A DNA stretch of 64,000 bases from Schaalia odontolytica (GCF_031191545.1 NZ_CP133472.1:1550001-1614000), one strand, 5' to 3'; numbered from the stretch's first letter, positions 34,714-43,905 are shown. Notes: generated by a model from the sequence alone, not told the origin. Translations and numbers: made by a program.

Positions 34714-36372
34714 ATGTGGGATTCCATGAGTGATAGCGGACGAGGCATCTGGCTCCTTCTCATCACACTCGGGGTCGGTGGAGCATGCCTGTACGGCGCG
34801 CGCGCCCTGTACACCTGGTGGACAGGGATACCCCTGCCCACGAACCTCCTGGACTTGACGACCGGGATGATCCGGGGCCAGCAGCCGCGCGCGGTCGCCG
34901 TTCTCGCTCTCCTCATTCTCCTGACCGGCGTCGCGTGCCTGGTCGGTATCGCCAGGTGGCGGCACCGCGGTCCGCGTCGACGCAAGCGCGGAGATCAAGT
35001 CGCTCGCAAGGCTGCCGCACGGCGTGAGGTGGCCGTTCTGGGGGAGCGGGCGGTGGTATCGCAGGCATCCCGGCTGGGTGTCGTGGCCGATTCTCCTGGT
35101 TTGCCGATCGGGCGTATGGTGCGAGGAAACGCGTGGTTGTTTTCGTCCTGGGAGTTCGTGTGCCTGATGATTGCAGGCCCGAGGACAGGTAAAACCACCG
35201 CGTGGCTGGTCCCGCGGATTCTCGTAGCGCCCGGCGCAGTCCTCGCGACCTCGAACAAACGTGACATCGTTGATATCACTCGAGAACAGCGTTCTCAGAG
35301 TGGGAAGACGTGGGTTTTTGACCCGCAGGGGATTGCGGGGGAAGACCAATCGTGGTGGTGGAACATCCTGGCGGGGGTGAAGACCCCCGTTGACGCCATT
35401 TCGCTAGCGGAAGTCTTCATCGATTCTCAGCGCGATCCAGGTGCCACCAAGGATGCGTACTTCGATGGGGCATCGAAAGACCTGGTTGCTGCGCTTGTAT
35501 TGGCAGCCGCCCTCGGTGGCCGAGACATTCGGATGGTGCATGAGTGGCTGACGCGGCCTCTCGATGATGAGCCGGTGCGGATCTTGGAGCTCGCCGGGCA
35601 GATGATGACCGCACAGTCGCTGCGCGGGATGATGAACCTGCCGGCAGAAACCCGAGGCGGCGTGTACGGCGGCGCCTCCCAAACGATGTCATTCCTACTC
35701 AACGATGAGGCGCTGCGCTGGGTCCTGCCCCCGACAGTGAAGGACGGCGAGAGCGACATGATGGAGTTTCACCCCAACGACTTTGTGGCATCAACCGATA
35801 CGCTGTTTTGCCTGTCGCAGGAGGGCCGCGGCAGCGCGTCCCCGATCGTGACGGCACTGACTGTCGCGGTCATTGAGGGTGCCCTCGAGCACGCAAAAAC
35901 CCAGACCGGTGGCAGGCTCGCTCTACCGCTCTTTGTCGCCCTCGATGAGGCGGCAAACGTGTGCCGGTGGAGGGAGTTGCCTGATCTCTATAGCCATTTT
36001 GGTTCTCGGGGCATCGTCGTCGACACGCTCCTACAGTCCTGGAGCCAGGGCGTGAGTGTCTGGGGCGAACCGGGCATGAACAAACTCTGGAGCGCCGCCA
36101 ACGTCAAGGCGTATGGCGGCGGCGTCTCAGAGGACAAATTCCTACAATCCCTGTCGACGCTGATTGGCGTGGAGTACGTCGACCAGGTCCAAACATCCTC
36201 AAGTCGGCAGGGGACCTCCCGGAGCGTTTCCGTGGGGGCCGCGCAGCGCCCAATCGCCCCAGTGTCGGAGCTCATGGCCATGCCACCCAACCGCGCGTGG
36301 GTGTTTGCCTCGGGAGCCCCCGCTGTTTACGTGCGCACAGTGCCCTACTGGGAAACCAAGAAACGAGATTAG
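34714..36372 (+). CDS. VirD4/TraG-type coupling protein
   Basis: 552 residues. Two N-terminal membrane helices (about 11-30 and 60-80), then Walker A AGPRTGKTT at 154-162 and the TraG block LATSNKRDIVDITREQRSQSGKTWVFDPQGI. Walker B lies in ALPLFVALDEAANVC, then SHFGSRGIVVDTLLQSWSQGVSVWGEPGMNKLWSAANVK. It brings the relaxase-DNA complex to the secretion channel. AGGTGGTGACACC precedes the ATG. Confidence 0.93.
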   Translation: MWDSMSDSGRGIWLLLITLGVGGACLYGARALYTWWTGIPLPTNLLDLTTGMIRGQQPRAVAVLALLILLTGVACLVGIARWRHRGPRRRKRGDQVARKAAARREVAVLGERAVVSQASRLGVVADSPGLPIGRMVRGNAWLFSSWEFVCLMIAGPRTGKTTAWLVPRILVAPGAVLATSNKRDIVDITREQRSQSGKTWVFDPQGIAGEDQSWWWNILAGVKTPVDAISLAEVFIDSQRDPGATKDAYFDGASKDLVAALVLAAALGGRDIRMVHEWLTRPLDDEPVRILELAGQMMTAQSLRGMMNLPAETRGGVYGGASQTMSFLLNDEALRWVLPPTVKDGESDMMEFHPNDFVASTDTLFCLSQEGRGSASPIVTALTVAVIEGALEHAKTQTGGRLALPLFVALDEAANVCRWRELPDLYSHFGSRGIVVDTLLQSWSQGVSVWGEPGMNKLWSAANVKAYGGGVSEDKFLQSLSTLIGVEYVDQVQTSSSRQGTSRSVSVGAAQRPIAPVSELMAMPPNRAWVFASGAPAVYVRTVPYWETKKRD

Positions 36373-36381
36373 GAGCGAACC

Positions 36382-37311
36382 ATGAGCGACGCCGCTCAGA
36401 TCGAACAACAGCTGTCCATGCAGGCCGCGCAGCTCATGCGCGCAGCAATCATGATTGCTCGAGCATTCGCTGCACGCGAGGCCCAAGCGCGGCGCGTGGC
36501 CGCGCGCGCCTCCCTCGAGCACGCGCGCGCCCTGCGTGCCGTGACCGAGCAGCAGCGCCGCCTCGCGGCACCACTGTATCGGGCTGCTCGCCGTGAGGAC
36601 TGGTGGGACGACCCGAAGATTAGTCGGGAGGAGAGAGCTCGAGCAGTTGGCCTTGCCGAGCGTTTCGCGCACGTCGACGAGGATGCTCGAGCAGTCGCGG
36701 CCGAGGCACACCGGCGCCTGGAGGCAGAGGCCCGTGCCCGAGAGGCTGCTGAGGCGCGAGCTCGCGAGGAATCCCGCAACCCACGATCATTCCGAGACCA
36801 GCGCAAGGATGAGTTCGTTGACATGACGCTCGTCTCTGTGGCAGAGCTGGCCGCTGCCGCTCCCCTCGTCGACGGGGAAAAGCTCGAGCAATCCCTCGAG
36901 GAAATCCTCAAGGAGATTCGCACCGATCCACAAGCGACCACCACACAGCTGTCGGATTCACTGGCAGAGGAGGTGGCTGTGGACGCACCCAAACCGGGGG
37001 ACAAGAAGCTAGATCCATTAACCGTCTACGGACTGATGACGACTCAGCCGGACGAACCGATGTCCGTGAGCGATCTCGACAGTCCGGAAATGAGCGTGAA
37101 CGTACCCGCGTGGGATAGCGCCGAGGCGCGGAAGGCCTGGGCACAGCATCTGCTCGATGCCGGCATCGACGCAGACGGGGTGAAGGCGTTCACGGTGGCC
37201 TCGCAAGCCCAGCCTGCGCCCACACAGGAGATGCTTGCGACGTCGGTGAGTGTGCCGGCCGGCCGAGCGGCGGCCGCGCCCCTCGAGCAGACGCAAGCAC
37301 GCCACCTCTGA
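36382..37311 (+). CDS. Charged helical protein at end of transfer operon
   Basis: 309 residues, GGAG 7 bases before the ATG. The first 130 residues are Ala/Arg/Glu-rich and strongly predicted as coiled coil (EDARAVAAEAHRRLEAEARAREAAEARAREE). An acidic middle and a Pro/Ala-rich end follow. No family recognised. Its position as last gene before a strong terminator suggests an accessory transfer protein. Confidence 0.65.
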   Translation: MSDAAQIEQQLSMQAAQLMRAAIMIARAFAAREAQARRVAARASLEHARALRAVTEQQRRLAAPLYRAARREDWWDDPKISREERARAVGLAERFAHVDEDARAVAAEAHRRLEAEARAREAAEARAREESRNPRSFRDQRKDEFVDMTLVSVAELAAAAPLVDGEKLEQSLEEILKEIRTDPQATTTQLSDSLAEEVAVDAPKPGDKKLDPLTVYGLMTTQPDEPMSVSDLDSPEMSVNVPAWDSAEARKAWAQHLLDAGIDADGVKAFTVASQAQPAPTQEMLATSVSVPAGRAAAAPLEQTQARHL

Positions 37312-37320
37312 CAGATAAAA

Positions 37321-37358
37321 CCAACGGGGGGCAGCCAGCGATGGCTGCCCCCCGTTGG
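37321..37358. terminator. Bidirectional terminator between transfer and mobilisation operons
   Basis: A perfect 17-bp stem (CCAACGGGGGGCAGCCA with its complement), loop GCGA, with an AAAA run on one side. It stops both convergent operons. Confidence 0.92.
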
Positions 37359-37365
37359 TATCCGA

Positions 37366-37842
37366 CTACGGGCGCTCGTCGACGAGCCCGGGCGGCGGCG
37401 TCGTCGTTGGTAGCACGCGACCCGGGTGAGGTGCGGACTCGTCTTTGTGTTCGCCCTTTCGGTGCCTCTCGTCGGGCTGGCACCCCTTGAAAGGCCCGTT
37501 CTCAGCAAGGACCCGATCCATGATCGGGTACAGATACTGCACGGACCAGGTGGCCATTGCCGTGAGCTCGCCGGATGCTCGCAGGCCCTCCCATGAGTGC
37601 CACAGGGCAGTGAGATAGAAGACCGCCTCGGTGTGCTTCCACCATTCACTGCACCAGGTGAGACCAGTTCCGAGGGACCGATCGTAAATCTGTGTCAAGA
37701 ATTCTTCGACGAACGTGTACACACTCGAGTAGTACAGCTTCGGTTCGTCCTTCGAGGGATCTGCGGGCGCTACGTCCTCGAGGTCGCCGGGCGGCTCGAC
37801 GTCGATCGGAGGGACACCCTCGTACGGGTCATGCTCATTCAC
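37366..37842 (-). CDS. DUF4913 protein
   Basis: 158 residues from a GTG that overlaps the stop of the upstream gene (GTGA). The family pattern is clear: LYYSSVYTFVEEFLTQIYDR, then TWCSEWWKHTEAVFYLTALWHSWEGLR, and MDRVLAENGPFKGCQPDERH. DUF4913 proteins occur beside relaxase genes in actinobacterial elements; their role is unknown. Confidence 0.85.
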   Translation of the reverse strand: MNEHDPYEGVPPIDVEPPGDLEDVAPADPSKDEPKLYYSSVYTFVEEFLTQIYDRSLGTGLTWCSEWWKHTEAVFYLTALWHSWEGLRASGELTAMATWSVQYLYPIMDRVLAENGPFKGCQPDERHRKGEHKDESAPHPGRVLPTTTPPPGLVDERP

Positions 37843-38771
37843 AGCGATCGCCCTTCGGCTTGGTGAATGGTTGGTGTGGGGACCCATCGCATTGGTGTCG
37901 TCGTGAATGACTGAGTGCCGATATGTGGAGCGTTCTTTCCGAGCATTTCAGGGGGAATAGACGAACGGCGACTAGCTACGGCAGTAGACTTTTGAGCTGC
38001 TTCAGTAGCGTCACCAACGTGGGCGTTGTCCTGCGGGCCTGCTTCAACGGTGGATGCTCGCTTGGCTGCTTCGATTGCTTGGGTGAGGGTGGGAACCCCC
38101 GGTGCTCTCATAGCGTCGGTGTGAACCTTATCCAAGTCGTCGGAGAGCGCGGTGAGAAACGTTGTGAGATTCTCGCGCTGCATTCCCATCATGTGGGGGA
38201 GACGGGAGAAATCTGGACTGGCGATGATGTTGTCGAGTTCATCGAGTGCATGTCCGGGGAGGCGTGCCCATCCACCACCAGCGATACTGGATGTGTGAAG
38301 GTCGATCATCGGGTTGCCGCCGAGATCGGTGAGAGTGAGGGTGAGATCCTCGGTGTCGATGTCGACGACGGGAGCGTGTGCGAGCGCCCATGTGGCGATG
38401 GGTGGATTGTCCTCCGCCAATTGCCTAATGCGCGCCATAATCTGCCCGTGCGCAGTTTCCTGGCGATAACGATCTGCGTCCTCGCTTTCCCAGGCAACAG
38501 CCTGGCGAACATACTCCTGACACGCCGCCTCACCAACGATGGGGATCGCCTGCTCGTCACCATTGGTTGCGGACGTGTATACGGTTGCTTCGAGGAGGCG
38601 GCCGGTCTCGCTCGTTTTGATGACGGTTGGGTTGCCGAATGTCCAGTAGTCGTAGAAGACCGTAGAATCCTCATACTGGAACGGTGCTGAATCAACGACA
38701 TTTGGATGCCGCGCCCCCGGGTGCAGTCCGAGGCGTGCAAGCTCATTGCGGCCGGCGTCGATCGCGTTCAT
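37839..38771 (-). CDS. Hypothetical mobilisation-operon protein
   Basis: 310 residues from the ATG at 38771 with GGAGGG 7 bases upstream. Mixed alpha/beta content with STVFYDYWTFGNPTVIKTSETGRLLEATVYT and a block THGQIMARIRQLAEDNPPIATWALAHAPVVDIDTEDLTLTLTDLGGNP near the middle. No domain recognised. It lies between the relaxase and the DUF4913 gene and is coupled to the latter. Confidence 0.7.
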   Translation of the reverse strand: MNAIDAGRNELARLGLHPGARHPNVVDSAPFQYEDSTVFYDYWTFGNPTVIKTSETGRLLEATVYTSATNGDEQAIPIVGEAACQEYVRQAVAWESEDADRYRQETAHGQIMARIRQLAEDNPPIATWALAHAPVVDIDTEDLTLTLTDLGGNPMIDLHTSSIAGGGWARLPGHALDELDNIIASPDFSRLPHMMGMQRENLTTFLTALSDDLDKVHTDAMRAPGVPTLTQAIEAAKRASTVEAGPQDNAHVGDATEAAQKSTAVASRRSSIPPEMLGKNAPHIGTQSFTTTPMRWVPTPTIHQAEGRSL

Positions 38772-38861
38772 ACGAGTCCCTCCAATTTTGCGGTACGAAG
38801 GCACCCGTGGTGGGCACCTCTCACCACTCATCGTGGACACGTGCGCGCACAGCAGAGGGGC

Positions 38862-40670
38862 TTACCTGGTTGGGCCGTTGTCCTTGTGGTGTTGTGCCCG
38901 CTGGGCGGCCTCGGCTGCGAGCCGCTGGGCCTCATCCGTGCTTATCGCCGCGGGCTTGAACGTGCGCGGCTGGCCACCCAGAACGTCGCGCGGAATACCC
39001 GGCCCAGCATCTCGAGGCTGAGAAGACGCGAGCGGTATGCCGGCCGCGTCTAGTACCGTGCGGACACGGTGAAGAGCACCATCAGCCGACGCGTCGGCGA
39101 GGGCCTGGGCGTTGCGGGCGATCGCGCTGTCCTCCCTGGGTGCCGGCGGCGGGGGAGGAGGCGGTACAGCCTCGCGCTGTGCGGGCACGGAGGTGCGCTC
39201 AAGACGCTCATAAGCTGACGTGAGAGCGTCGACGTCGAACCGTGGGTAGGTGTTCACGCGATCAAACATCGCCTGGGCGTCGCGCTCAATCGCTGCGGCG
39301 GTTGCCGCCTGGCCTGCAGCCTCATGCAGATCCGCGATCACCTGTACGAGATCGACGGTCGCGTGTGCGAGAGCGACGGCCGCCATGTGGGGGCTTGACG
39401 TGGCGGCGATCGACAGTGCCAGATCTGAGGCCATGCGTGCGCCCACGTCGACCAGGCGCTTGTCGGCCGGCCGTGTTTTGAGCTGCGCGCACCTGCCCAC
39501 CTGGACGGCGGCGCGCTCGAGCATGTCCCGCCCGCCCGACGTGCGAGCCGTAATCGCCTGGGTGTGCAGGAGTCCCGCGATGTCGGCGGAAGCGTTTGCG
39601 ATCCCCACGCGATCCGTGGGGGACAACTGCTCGAGGTGCACACGGAAGTGCTCGAGGGCGCGGATCCGGTCCTCCCACAGCGGCCCATCGTAAGGCTTCT
39701 TCTTTGGGTAGTGGCCTTTCCATGCTTCCACAGCCTCAAGGGCGCTCGTCGGGGTGTCTGCCCACCGTGTGCGCAGTTGAGTCAATGTCAGGTCGCGGGC
39801 AATCCGCCCGCCGCCCCACCAGCGTGTCTGCTGTCCGTCCTCGGTGCGTAGCGCAGCGGAATATCCGACCACAATGTCAGTGCGGCCGCGCGCGAACCTG
39901 GGGTGCAGACGCACCCCGAGGCGTCGTGCTCGCCGCACGAAATCAGCTTCACTCGCTGCGGCCGTCGCGGCTGCGCGCAAACGTTCCTCGAGGACAGCGC
40001 GATCTGTGCGCGACGCCCCTGCGCGCTTCGCGGCGTTCTGCGCGGCCGCGCTGTCGCACCGTGAGCCGCGACCATGCTCGCGTGACTCCACGACGAGGAG
40101 TCCGTATCGGTGCTCGAGCATGTTGCATGCCTTCTGAGCTCGCCGCTGGTCGTACCACGGACTCCACTTCGTGCCATCCTCACGCACAACGTTCGCCGCG
40201 ATGTGAATGTGGTCGCCGCCGTTTTTCGCACTCCCGTGATGGATCGCGACCCACCGGCACGGTGCCTTCCCGTCTGACCCCGTGAAGCCCATCGTGTCCA
40301 TGAAGTCCGAGGCGATCCGTCCCCAGATCTCGTCCCCGAGAGCCGCTTCCTCTGGCGACAGGGAGAGGGAGCAATGCCAGACATGGTTGGCCTCGATCTC
40401 TCCATTCCACTCCACCGCTCCGGTGGCCGGGTTGAAGCGGCGCACCTTGCCTGTGGGGAAGGTACCTGTCTCGTGCATATACGCGTCAAGGCGCGTCGCG
40501 ATCTCGCCGGCCTGCGAGACACTGATCGTCTCCCAGTCACCCCACTTGCGCACGATGTCACGCGAGCCCGCGATCACGTGCGGATTCTCGTGCTCATTGG
40601 CGCGCCCCGGTCCCACCAAGTAGCACATGAGCCCGCCGGTGTCGCCGCCAGTGACGATGTTAGGAATCAT
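38862..40670 (-). CDS. Relaxase (MOBP-like mobilisation nuclease)
   Basis: 602 residues. The N-terminal 200 residues form the relaxase domain: a candidate nicking tyrosine in GLMCYLVGPGRANEHENPHV (Tyr17), and the metal-binding histidines in WVAIHHGSAKNGGDHIHIAANVVREDG (His144, His145, His154, His156). The C-terminal 400 residues are helical and may bind accessory or channel proteins. It would nick oriT, stay bound to the 5' end and lead the strand into the recipient. Its start overlaps the end of mobC by 4 bases. Confidence 0.92.
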   Translation of the reverse strand: MIPNIVTGGDTGGLMCYLVGPGRANEHENPHVIAGSRDIVRKWGDWETISVSQAGEIATRLDAYMHETGTFPTGKVRRFNPATGAVEWNGEIEANHVWHCSLSLSPEEAALGDEIWGRIASDFMDTMGFTGSDGKAPCRWVAIHHGSAKNGGDHIHIAANVVREDGTKWSPWYDQRRAQKACNMLEHRYGLLVVESREHGRGSRCDSAAAQNAAKRAGASRTDRAVLEERLRAAATAAASEADFVRRARRLGVRLHPRFARGRTDIVVGYSAALRTEDGQQTRWWGGGRIARDLTLTQLRTRWADTPTSALEAVEAWKGHYPKKKPYDGPLWEDRIRALEHFRVHLEQLSPTDRVGIANASADIAGLLHTQAITARTSGGRDMLERAAVQVGRCAQLKTRPADKRLVDVGARMASDLALSIAATSSPHMAAVALAHATVDLVQVIADLHEAAGQAATAAAIERDAQAMFDRVNTYPRFDVDALTSAYERLERTSVPAQREAVPPPPPPPAPREDSAIARNAQALADASADGALHRVRTVLDAAGIPLASSQPRDAGPGIPRDVLGGQPRTFKPAAISTDEAQRLAAEAAQRAQHHKDNGPTR

Positions 40671-41074
40671 CGCCGAACCCCATCGAGGCGAGCGTTGATG
40701 TCTTCGATCGTATCTGCCACGCTCGACACGACAGACGCAAAATCCTCAGGAACCTCGTGCACCGTGTTCGCATGATGCGCGATCTGATTCAGATTCGTCA
40801 TCGCGCCCTCAAGCTGACGCCGATAGACACGAAGCAACTCAATCAACTCTTCCACATGAGCTGCCCCAGCAACCCCATCCGAGGCAGTCACCGGGTGAAG
40901 CGCTGCCTCCACCACAAACCGCGACATCGACACGCCACGAAGACGAGCACCCTCCTCAATGAGAGCACGCTCCGACGCCGTCAACGACACAAGAAACCGA
41001 GACCGCTGAACCCCACGCACTGACCGCCGCGCCCGGCGAGCCGTCCGAGAATGCGACACCGCTTCACTACGCAT
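40667..41074 (-). CDS. MobC-like relaxosome accessory protein
   Basis: 135 residues. The N-terminus is basic; SRFLVSLTASERALIEEGARLRGVSMSRFVVEAAL is a ribbon-helix-helix-like segment. The C-terminal part has the MobC pattern ELLRVYRRQLEGAMTNLNQIAHHANTVHEVPEDF. It should bind oriT and help the relaxase nick. GAGGAGGG lies about 10 bases before the ATG. It is translationally coupled to the relaxase gene. Confidence 0.88.
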   Translation of the reverse strand: MRSEAVSHSRTARRARRSVRGVQRSRFLVSLTASERALIEEGARLRGVSMSRFVVEAALHPVTASDGVAGAAHVEELIELLRVYRRQLEGAMTNLNQIAHHANTVHEVPEDFASVVSSVADTIEDINARLDGVRR

Positions 41075-41175
41075 CTGACCCGGCCCTCCTCACACGTTCT
41101 TCAAGCCAGCGCAGCGATCCACCGGACCACACTTCCAGTGTGCCACGCGACGCCATATGCGTCACGCCACAAGCT

Positions 41176-41197
41176 TAATACCGATATCGGTATTATA
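41176..41197 (-). promoter_or_regulatory. Perfect palindrome over the mob-operon -10 box
   Basis: TAATACCGATATCGGTATTA at 41176-41195 is a perfect 20-bp palindrome. A consensus TATAAT on the minus strand (41197-41192) overlaps its right arm, about 120 bases before mobC. Outer AAGCT/AGCTT arms extend the symmetry. It is probably the operator of the mobC-relaxase promoter, controlled by MobC or another RHH protein. Confidence 0.65.
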
Positions 41198-41511
41198 CAG
41201 CTTGCTACGCGAATCTCAGGTAGTGGGATACAGCGCAGACCGCGCATGACAACGCAACGACATAACCTGAACGTTCGCACCCGAAAACTCAGCCAAGATT
41301 TTCGTTCCGGGCGGACCACGACAGTGGTTCGTCCGGGCTTCCGACGCCCACTTCCTCACGCTCTCTCGACCCGATCGCGCACACACTTTGGCGGTGAATC
41401 CTGTTGCACAGTCGCACCCGTGATCGTCACCGGCGCATGGGGAAAGGACGCTGCCTTGGGATTAAACGATCAGCTTCGGTGTTCCCGTCGTTTTGGTTTG
41501 GTTAGGGGTGG

Positions 41512-41539
41512 GTCGTGCCCCCAATGGAGGGGGCACGAC
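41512..41539. repeat. 11-bp-stem hairpin in the oriT candidate region
   Basis: Arms GTCGTGCCCCC (41512-41522) and GGGGGCACGAC (41529-41539) with a 6-base loop. It may be part of oriT or a terminator for a short transcript. Confidence 0.7.
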
Positions 41540-41674
41540 TGCCGCTCCACGCCGCTTATCCGTTCCGCTTGCGGAGGCTGCCGTTCGCCCTCGCATAGCG
41601 TGTGCGTGCACACCAACACGGAACAAACACCAGGCGCCACACCCGGTGGCACCACCAACGAAAGGCACACGCCC

Positions 41675-41902
41675 ATGAACCCGGTCGACAAACTCCTCAA
41701 GAAAGACGAGCACAGAGAAACCATGCTCCGCGCACTCGGCAGCGCACATACCGCCCTCGACGACGCCATCGCGAACTACCGTCTTGCGTTCAAAACCGCC
41801 ACCACAATCGGCTGGCCCAAAGCCGACCTCACCAAGGCCGGCTTCCCCGACCCAATCCGCCTCCCCAAAGCGTCCACCCGAACCCCCGACGCCGAAGCCT
41901 GA
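41675..41902 (+). CDS. Small hypothetical protein
   Basis: 75 residues, GAAAGG before the ATG. PVDKLLKKDEHRETMLRALGSAHTALDDAIANYRLAFKTATTIGWPKADLTKAGFPDP. Helical and soluble; no family recognised. It forms a two-gene unit with the membrane protein gene that follows after 31 bases. Confidence 0.7.
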   Translation: MNPVDKLLKKDEHRETMLRALGSAHTALDDAIANYRLAFKTATTIGWPKADLTKAGFPDPIRLPKASTRTPDAEA

Positions 41903-41933
41903 CGACTCACTCAACCCCTGAAAGGACACATCA

Positions 41934-42326
41934 ATGAACAGCGTCATTCTCTTTCACATCGCGTGCGGCATCGTCATTGCCTTCACCGGATACTCGATCA
42001 TCCCATTGCCAGCGATGCGCCCCGGCCACGGGCCGGGATCCGTACCGCGGCGCGGCCTTCCCACCATGATCTATCAGGTCGTCGGGATCGGGATTGTCCT
42101 CGCAGTAGCTGCAGTGATCTACGCCGGCGCAACCTATCTCGCCGCCCACAATCCCGACGACAGCGCATACAGGTCACTCACATGCGTCACCGGCGCCCTA
42201 CTCGTCATCGTCGCCTGCATGCGCATCATGACCACACGAGGCACGCGCCGAATCATCGGAACAAACACCCTCACCGTCGTTATTCTCGGGCTCGCCCTCT
42301 TCATCAGCGGTCCAACCCTCCCATAA
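41934..42326 (+). CDS. Small polytopic membrane protein
   Basis: 130 residues with about four membrane helices (for example IYQVVGIGIVLAVAAVIYAGATYL and LTCVTGALLVIVACM). GAAAGGAC lies before the ATG. Unknown function; possibly an entry-exclusion or channel-accessory protein by context only. A terminator follows directly. Confidence 0.7.
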   Translation: MNSVILFHIACGIVIAFTGYSIIPLPAMRPGHGPGSVPRRGLPTMIYQVVGIGIVLAVAAVIYAGATYLAAHNPDDSAYRSLTCVTGALLVIVACMRIMTTRGTRRIIGTNTLTVVILGLALFISGPTLP

Positions 42327-42332
42327 CAACAC

Positions 42333-42367
42333 GGTGGGGTGGTAGCCCACTGGGCTACCACCCCACC
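42333..42367. terminator. Bidirectional terminator
   Basis: A perfect 16-bp stem GGTGGGGTGGTAGCCC with its complement and loop ACT, between the membrane-protein gene and the convergent recombinase gene. Confidence 0.88.
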
Positions 42368-42385
42368 ACCCAAGTGGATGCACCA

Positions 42386-42961
42386 CTAGGATCTATCACG
42401 ATGCTTGGCGAGTGCTCGTGTCACCGTTGACCGATGCACGCCTAAGGCGGCCGCAATCTGCTTATGTGTCATTCCCGCCTGAAACATTGCCGCGGCCGCC
42501 TCCAGGCGATCCCCAGTCACCCGCGGCCGCCGCCCACCAACACGCCCCTCAGCCCGCGCATGAGCGAGACCTCTGCGCGTATTCTCGCGAATCGTCGCCA
42601 CCCGTAGTTGGGCCAGCACGGCCATGATCCCAATGATTGCTTCACCCATCGGCGTGGACGTGTCGACGTCCAGGAACGGCTCGGTCAGGGACCGGAGCCG
42701 GACCCCACGCTTGCCCAGATCACGGATCACGTCGATCGCGATTCTCTCCGAGCCAGCCAGCCGGTCTAGTGCGCGTACAACAAGAATGTCGCCCTCACGC
42801 AGATACTCCACACACGCGTCCCACGCGGGCCGATGCTCGAGCCGAGAACTCACACCGTGGTCAATGAACACCCGCTGCGCGCCGGCCGCCCGCAACTCCG
42901 CTTCCTGCGCGTCCGTGGCCTGCTCTCGCGTCGACACTCGCGCATACCCAATGGTCGCCAC
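42386..42961 (-). CDS. Serine recombinase (resolvase/invertase)
   Basis: 191 residues, the normal length of small resolvases. The N-terminus IGYARVSTREQ carries the nucleophilic Ser10; the arginines follow in VVRALDRLAGSERIAIDVI and ATIRENTRRGLAHARAEGRVGGRRP. A C-terminal HTH (MTHKQIAAALGVHRSTVTRAL) binds the site. It may resolve multimers of the circular form. I found no clear paired res or inversion sites next to it. Confidence 0.93.
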   Translation of the reverse strand: MATIGYARVSTREQATDAQEAELRAAGAQRVFIDHGVSSRLEHRPAWDACVEYLREGDILVVRALDRLAGSERIAIDVIRDLGKRGVRLRSLTEPFLDVDTSTPMGEAIIGIMAVLAQLRVATIRENTRRGLAHARAEGRVGGRRPRVTGDRLEAAAAMFQAGMTHKQIAAALGVHRSTVTRALAKHRDRS

Positions 42962-42999
42962 ACCAGCCTCCTATAACCCCAACCTAGGCACCGCACGCC

Positions 43000-43905
43000 T
43001 CAACGCGTGTACCCGTCATGCTGCCCCGGCGTATACGGCCGTGCGGGCAGTTTATCCACACCCCCAACAGGTGCGCGGCCAGGTGATACCACCCCGACCG
43101 GAAACGCGGCCGACGTAACGGCACGAGCTCTGCGCGCCTCAACGGGCACAATCGGCCGACGCGCCTCCTCCGCCTTGGTGAGGGGACGAACCGCGTAGGA
43201 CAACACCTCTGCCATAGGACCAGCATCATGGCGGTCCTGGTAGTAGAAGCGCGCAGCCACCAGCCCATCGCGCAGCGGGTTGGTCACTCCTGCGAGGATC
43301 TGTGCCTGGGACACAGGAGCGAAGGCATCGGCATCCACGTAATAGCCTGCATGATGAGCGAGCTCTGAGAAGAACACGAACTGGCTGCGTGTGTTGCCCT
43401 CGCGAAACGAATGAATCTGGTTGATGGCGGCCCATCGTTGCGCTAGCGCGTCGACGAAATCATCGATGTCCAGGCCGCGCAGGTAGTCGGTATGACGAAT
43501 TGCGTCGTACTCGCGCTCGGCCGCTCGCCTCAGCTCAGGACCGGCACGGTGGTACTCATGTGGAACGGAGCGATCCGTTGGATCGTAATCGGGGAATCCG
43601 GACACATCGGGTCCATACTTGACTAAGGGACCCAGCATCGGGGTCGTGCGCTCAACGCCTGCCCACTCGTAAACGTCCTGGAAGATATGCTGGTGAATGG
43701 CCTTCATGTGGTCGTAATCAAACAACCCCAGGATCGGATTGTCTCGGAGCTCAATAAGGCGCAAGCTCGCCCAGTGTTCCTCCAACGCTCGCAACGCGCG
43801 TTCAGAATCAACCCCGTATGGCAACTCGCCGCCGCCGGTGAACTTGTTGCGCAGTACCTGGGTTCCCGGGATGAAATACTCATCCCAACTCGGATCCTCA
43901 CTCAT
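43000..43905 (-). CDS. Fic-domain toxin (AMPylase)
   Basis: 301 residues from the ATG at 43905. The Fic core includes LFDYDHMKAIHQHIFQDVYEWAG, and the active-site loop HSFREGNTRSQFVFF lies at 165-173 onwards (canonical HPFxxGNxR; Pro is Ser here). His165 is the catalytic base. The Fic domain ends near 220 and a basic, Pro-rich tail follows. Fic toxins add AMP to targets such as gyrase and topoisomerase IV. It is paired with a small upstream gene whose end it overlaps by 8 bases, as in VbhA-VbhT. Confidence 0.92.
   Translation of the reverse strand: MSEDPSWDEYFIPGTQVLRNKFTGGGELPYGVDSERALRALEEHWASLRLIELRDNPILGLFDYDHMKAIHQHIFQDVYEWAGVERTTPMLGPLVKYGPDVSGFPDYDPTDRSVPHEYHRAGPELRRAAEREYDAIRHTDYLRGLDIDDFVDALAQRWAAINQIHSFREGNTRSQFVFFSELAHHAGYYVDADAFAPVSQAQILAGVTNPLRDGLVAARFYYQDRHDAGPMAEVLSYAVRPLTKAEEARRPIVPVEARRARAVTSAAFPVGVVSPGRAPVGGVDKLPARPYTPGQHDGYTR

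Larger units (their letters stand above)
41075..41674. other. Intergenic region, candidate oriT
   Basis: 600 bases without a supported gene, between mobC and a small plus-strand gene. Besides the promoter palindrome it holds a bulged hairpin near 41311-41340 (GGACCAC...GTGG...GTCC) and a strong hairpin at 41512-41539 (GTCGTGCCCCC with its complement). Relaxase and MobC genes read away from it. This is where oriT is expected, but I cannot point to the nick site. Confidence 0.5.
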
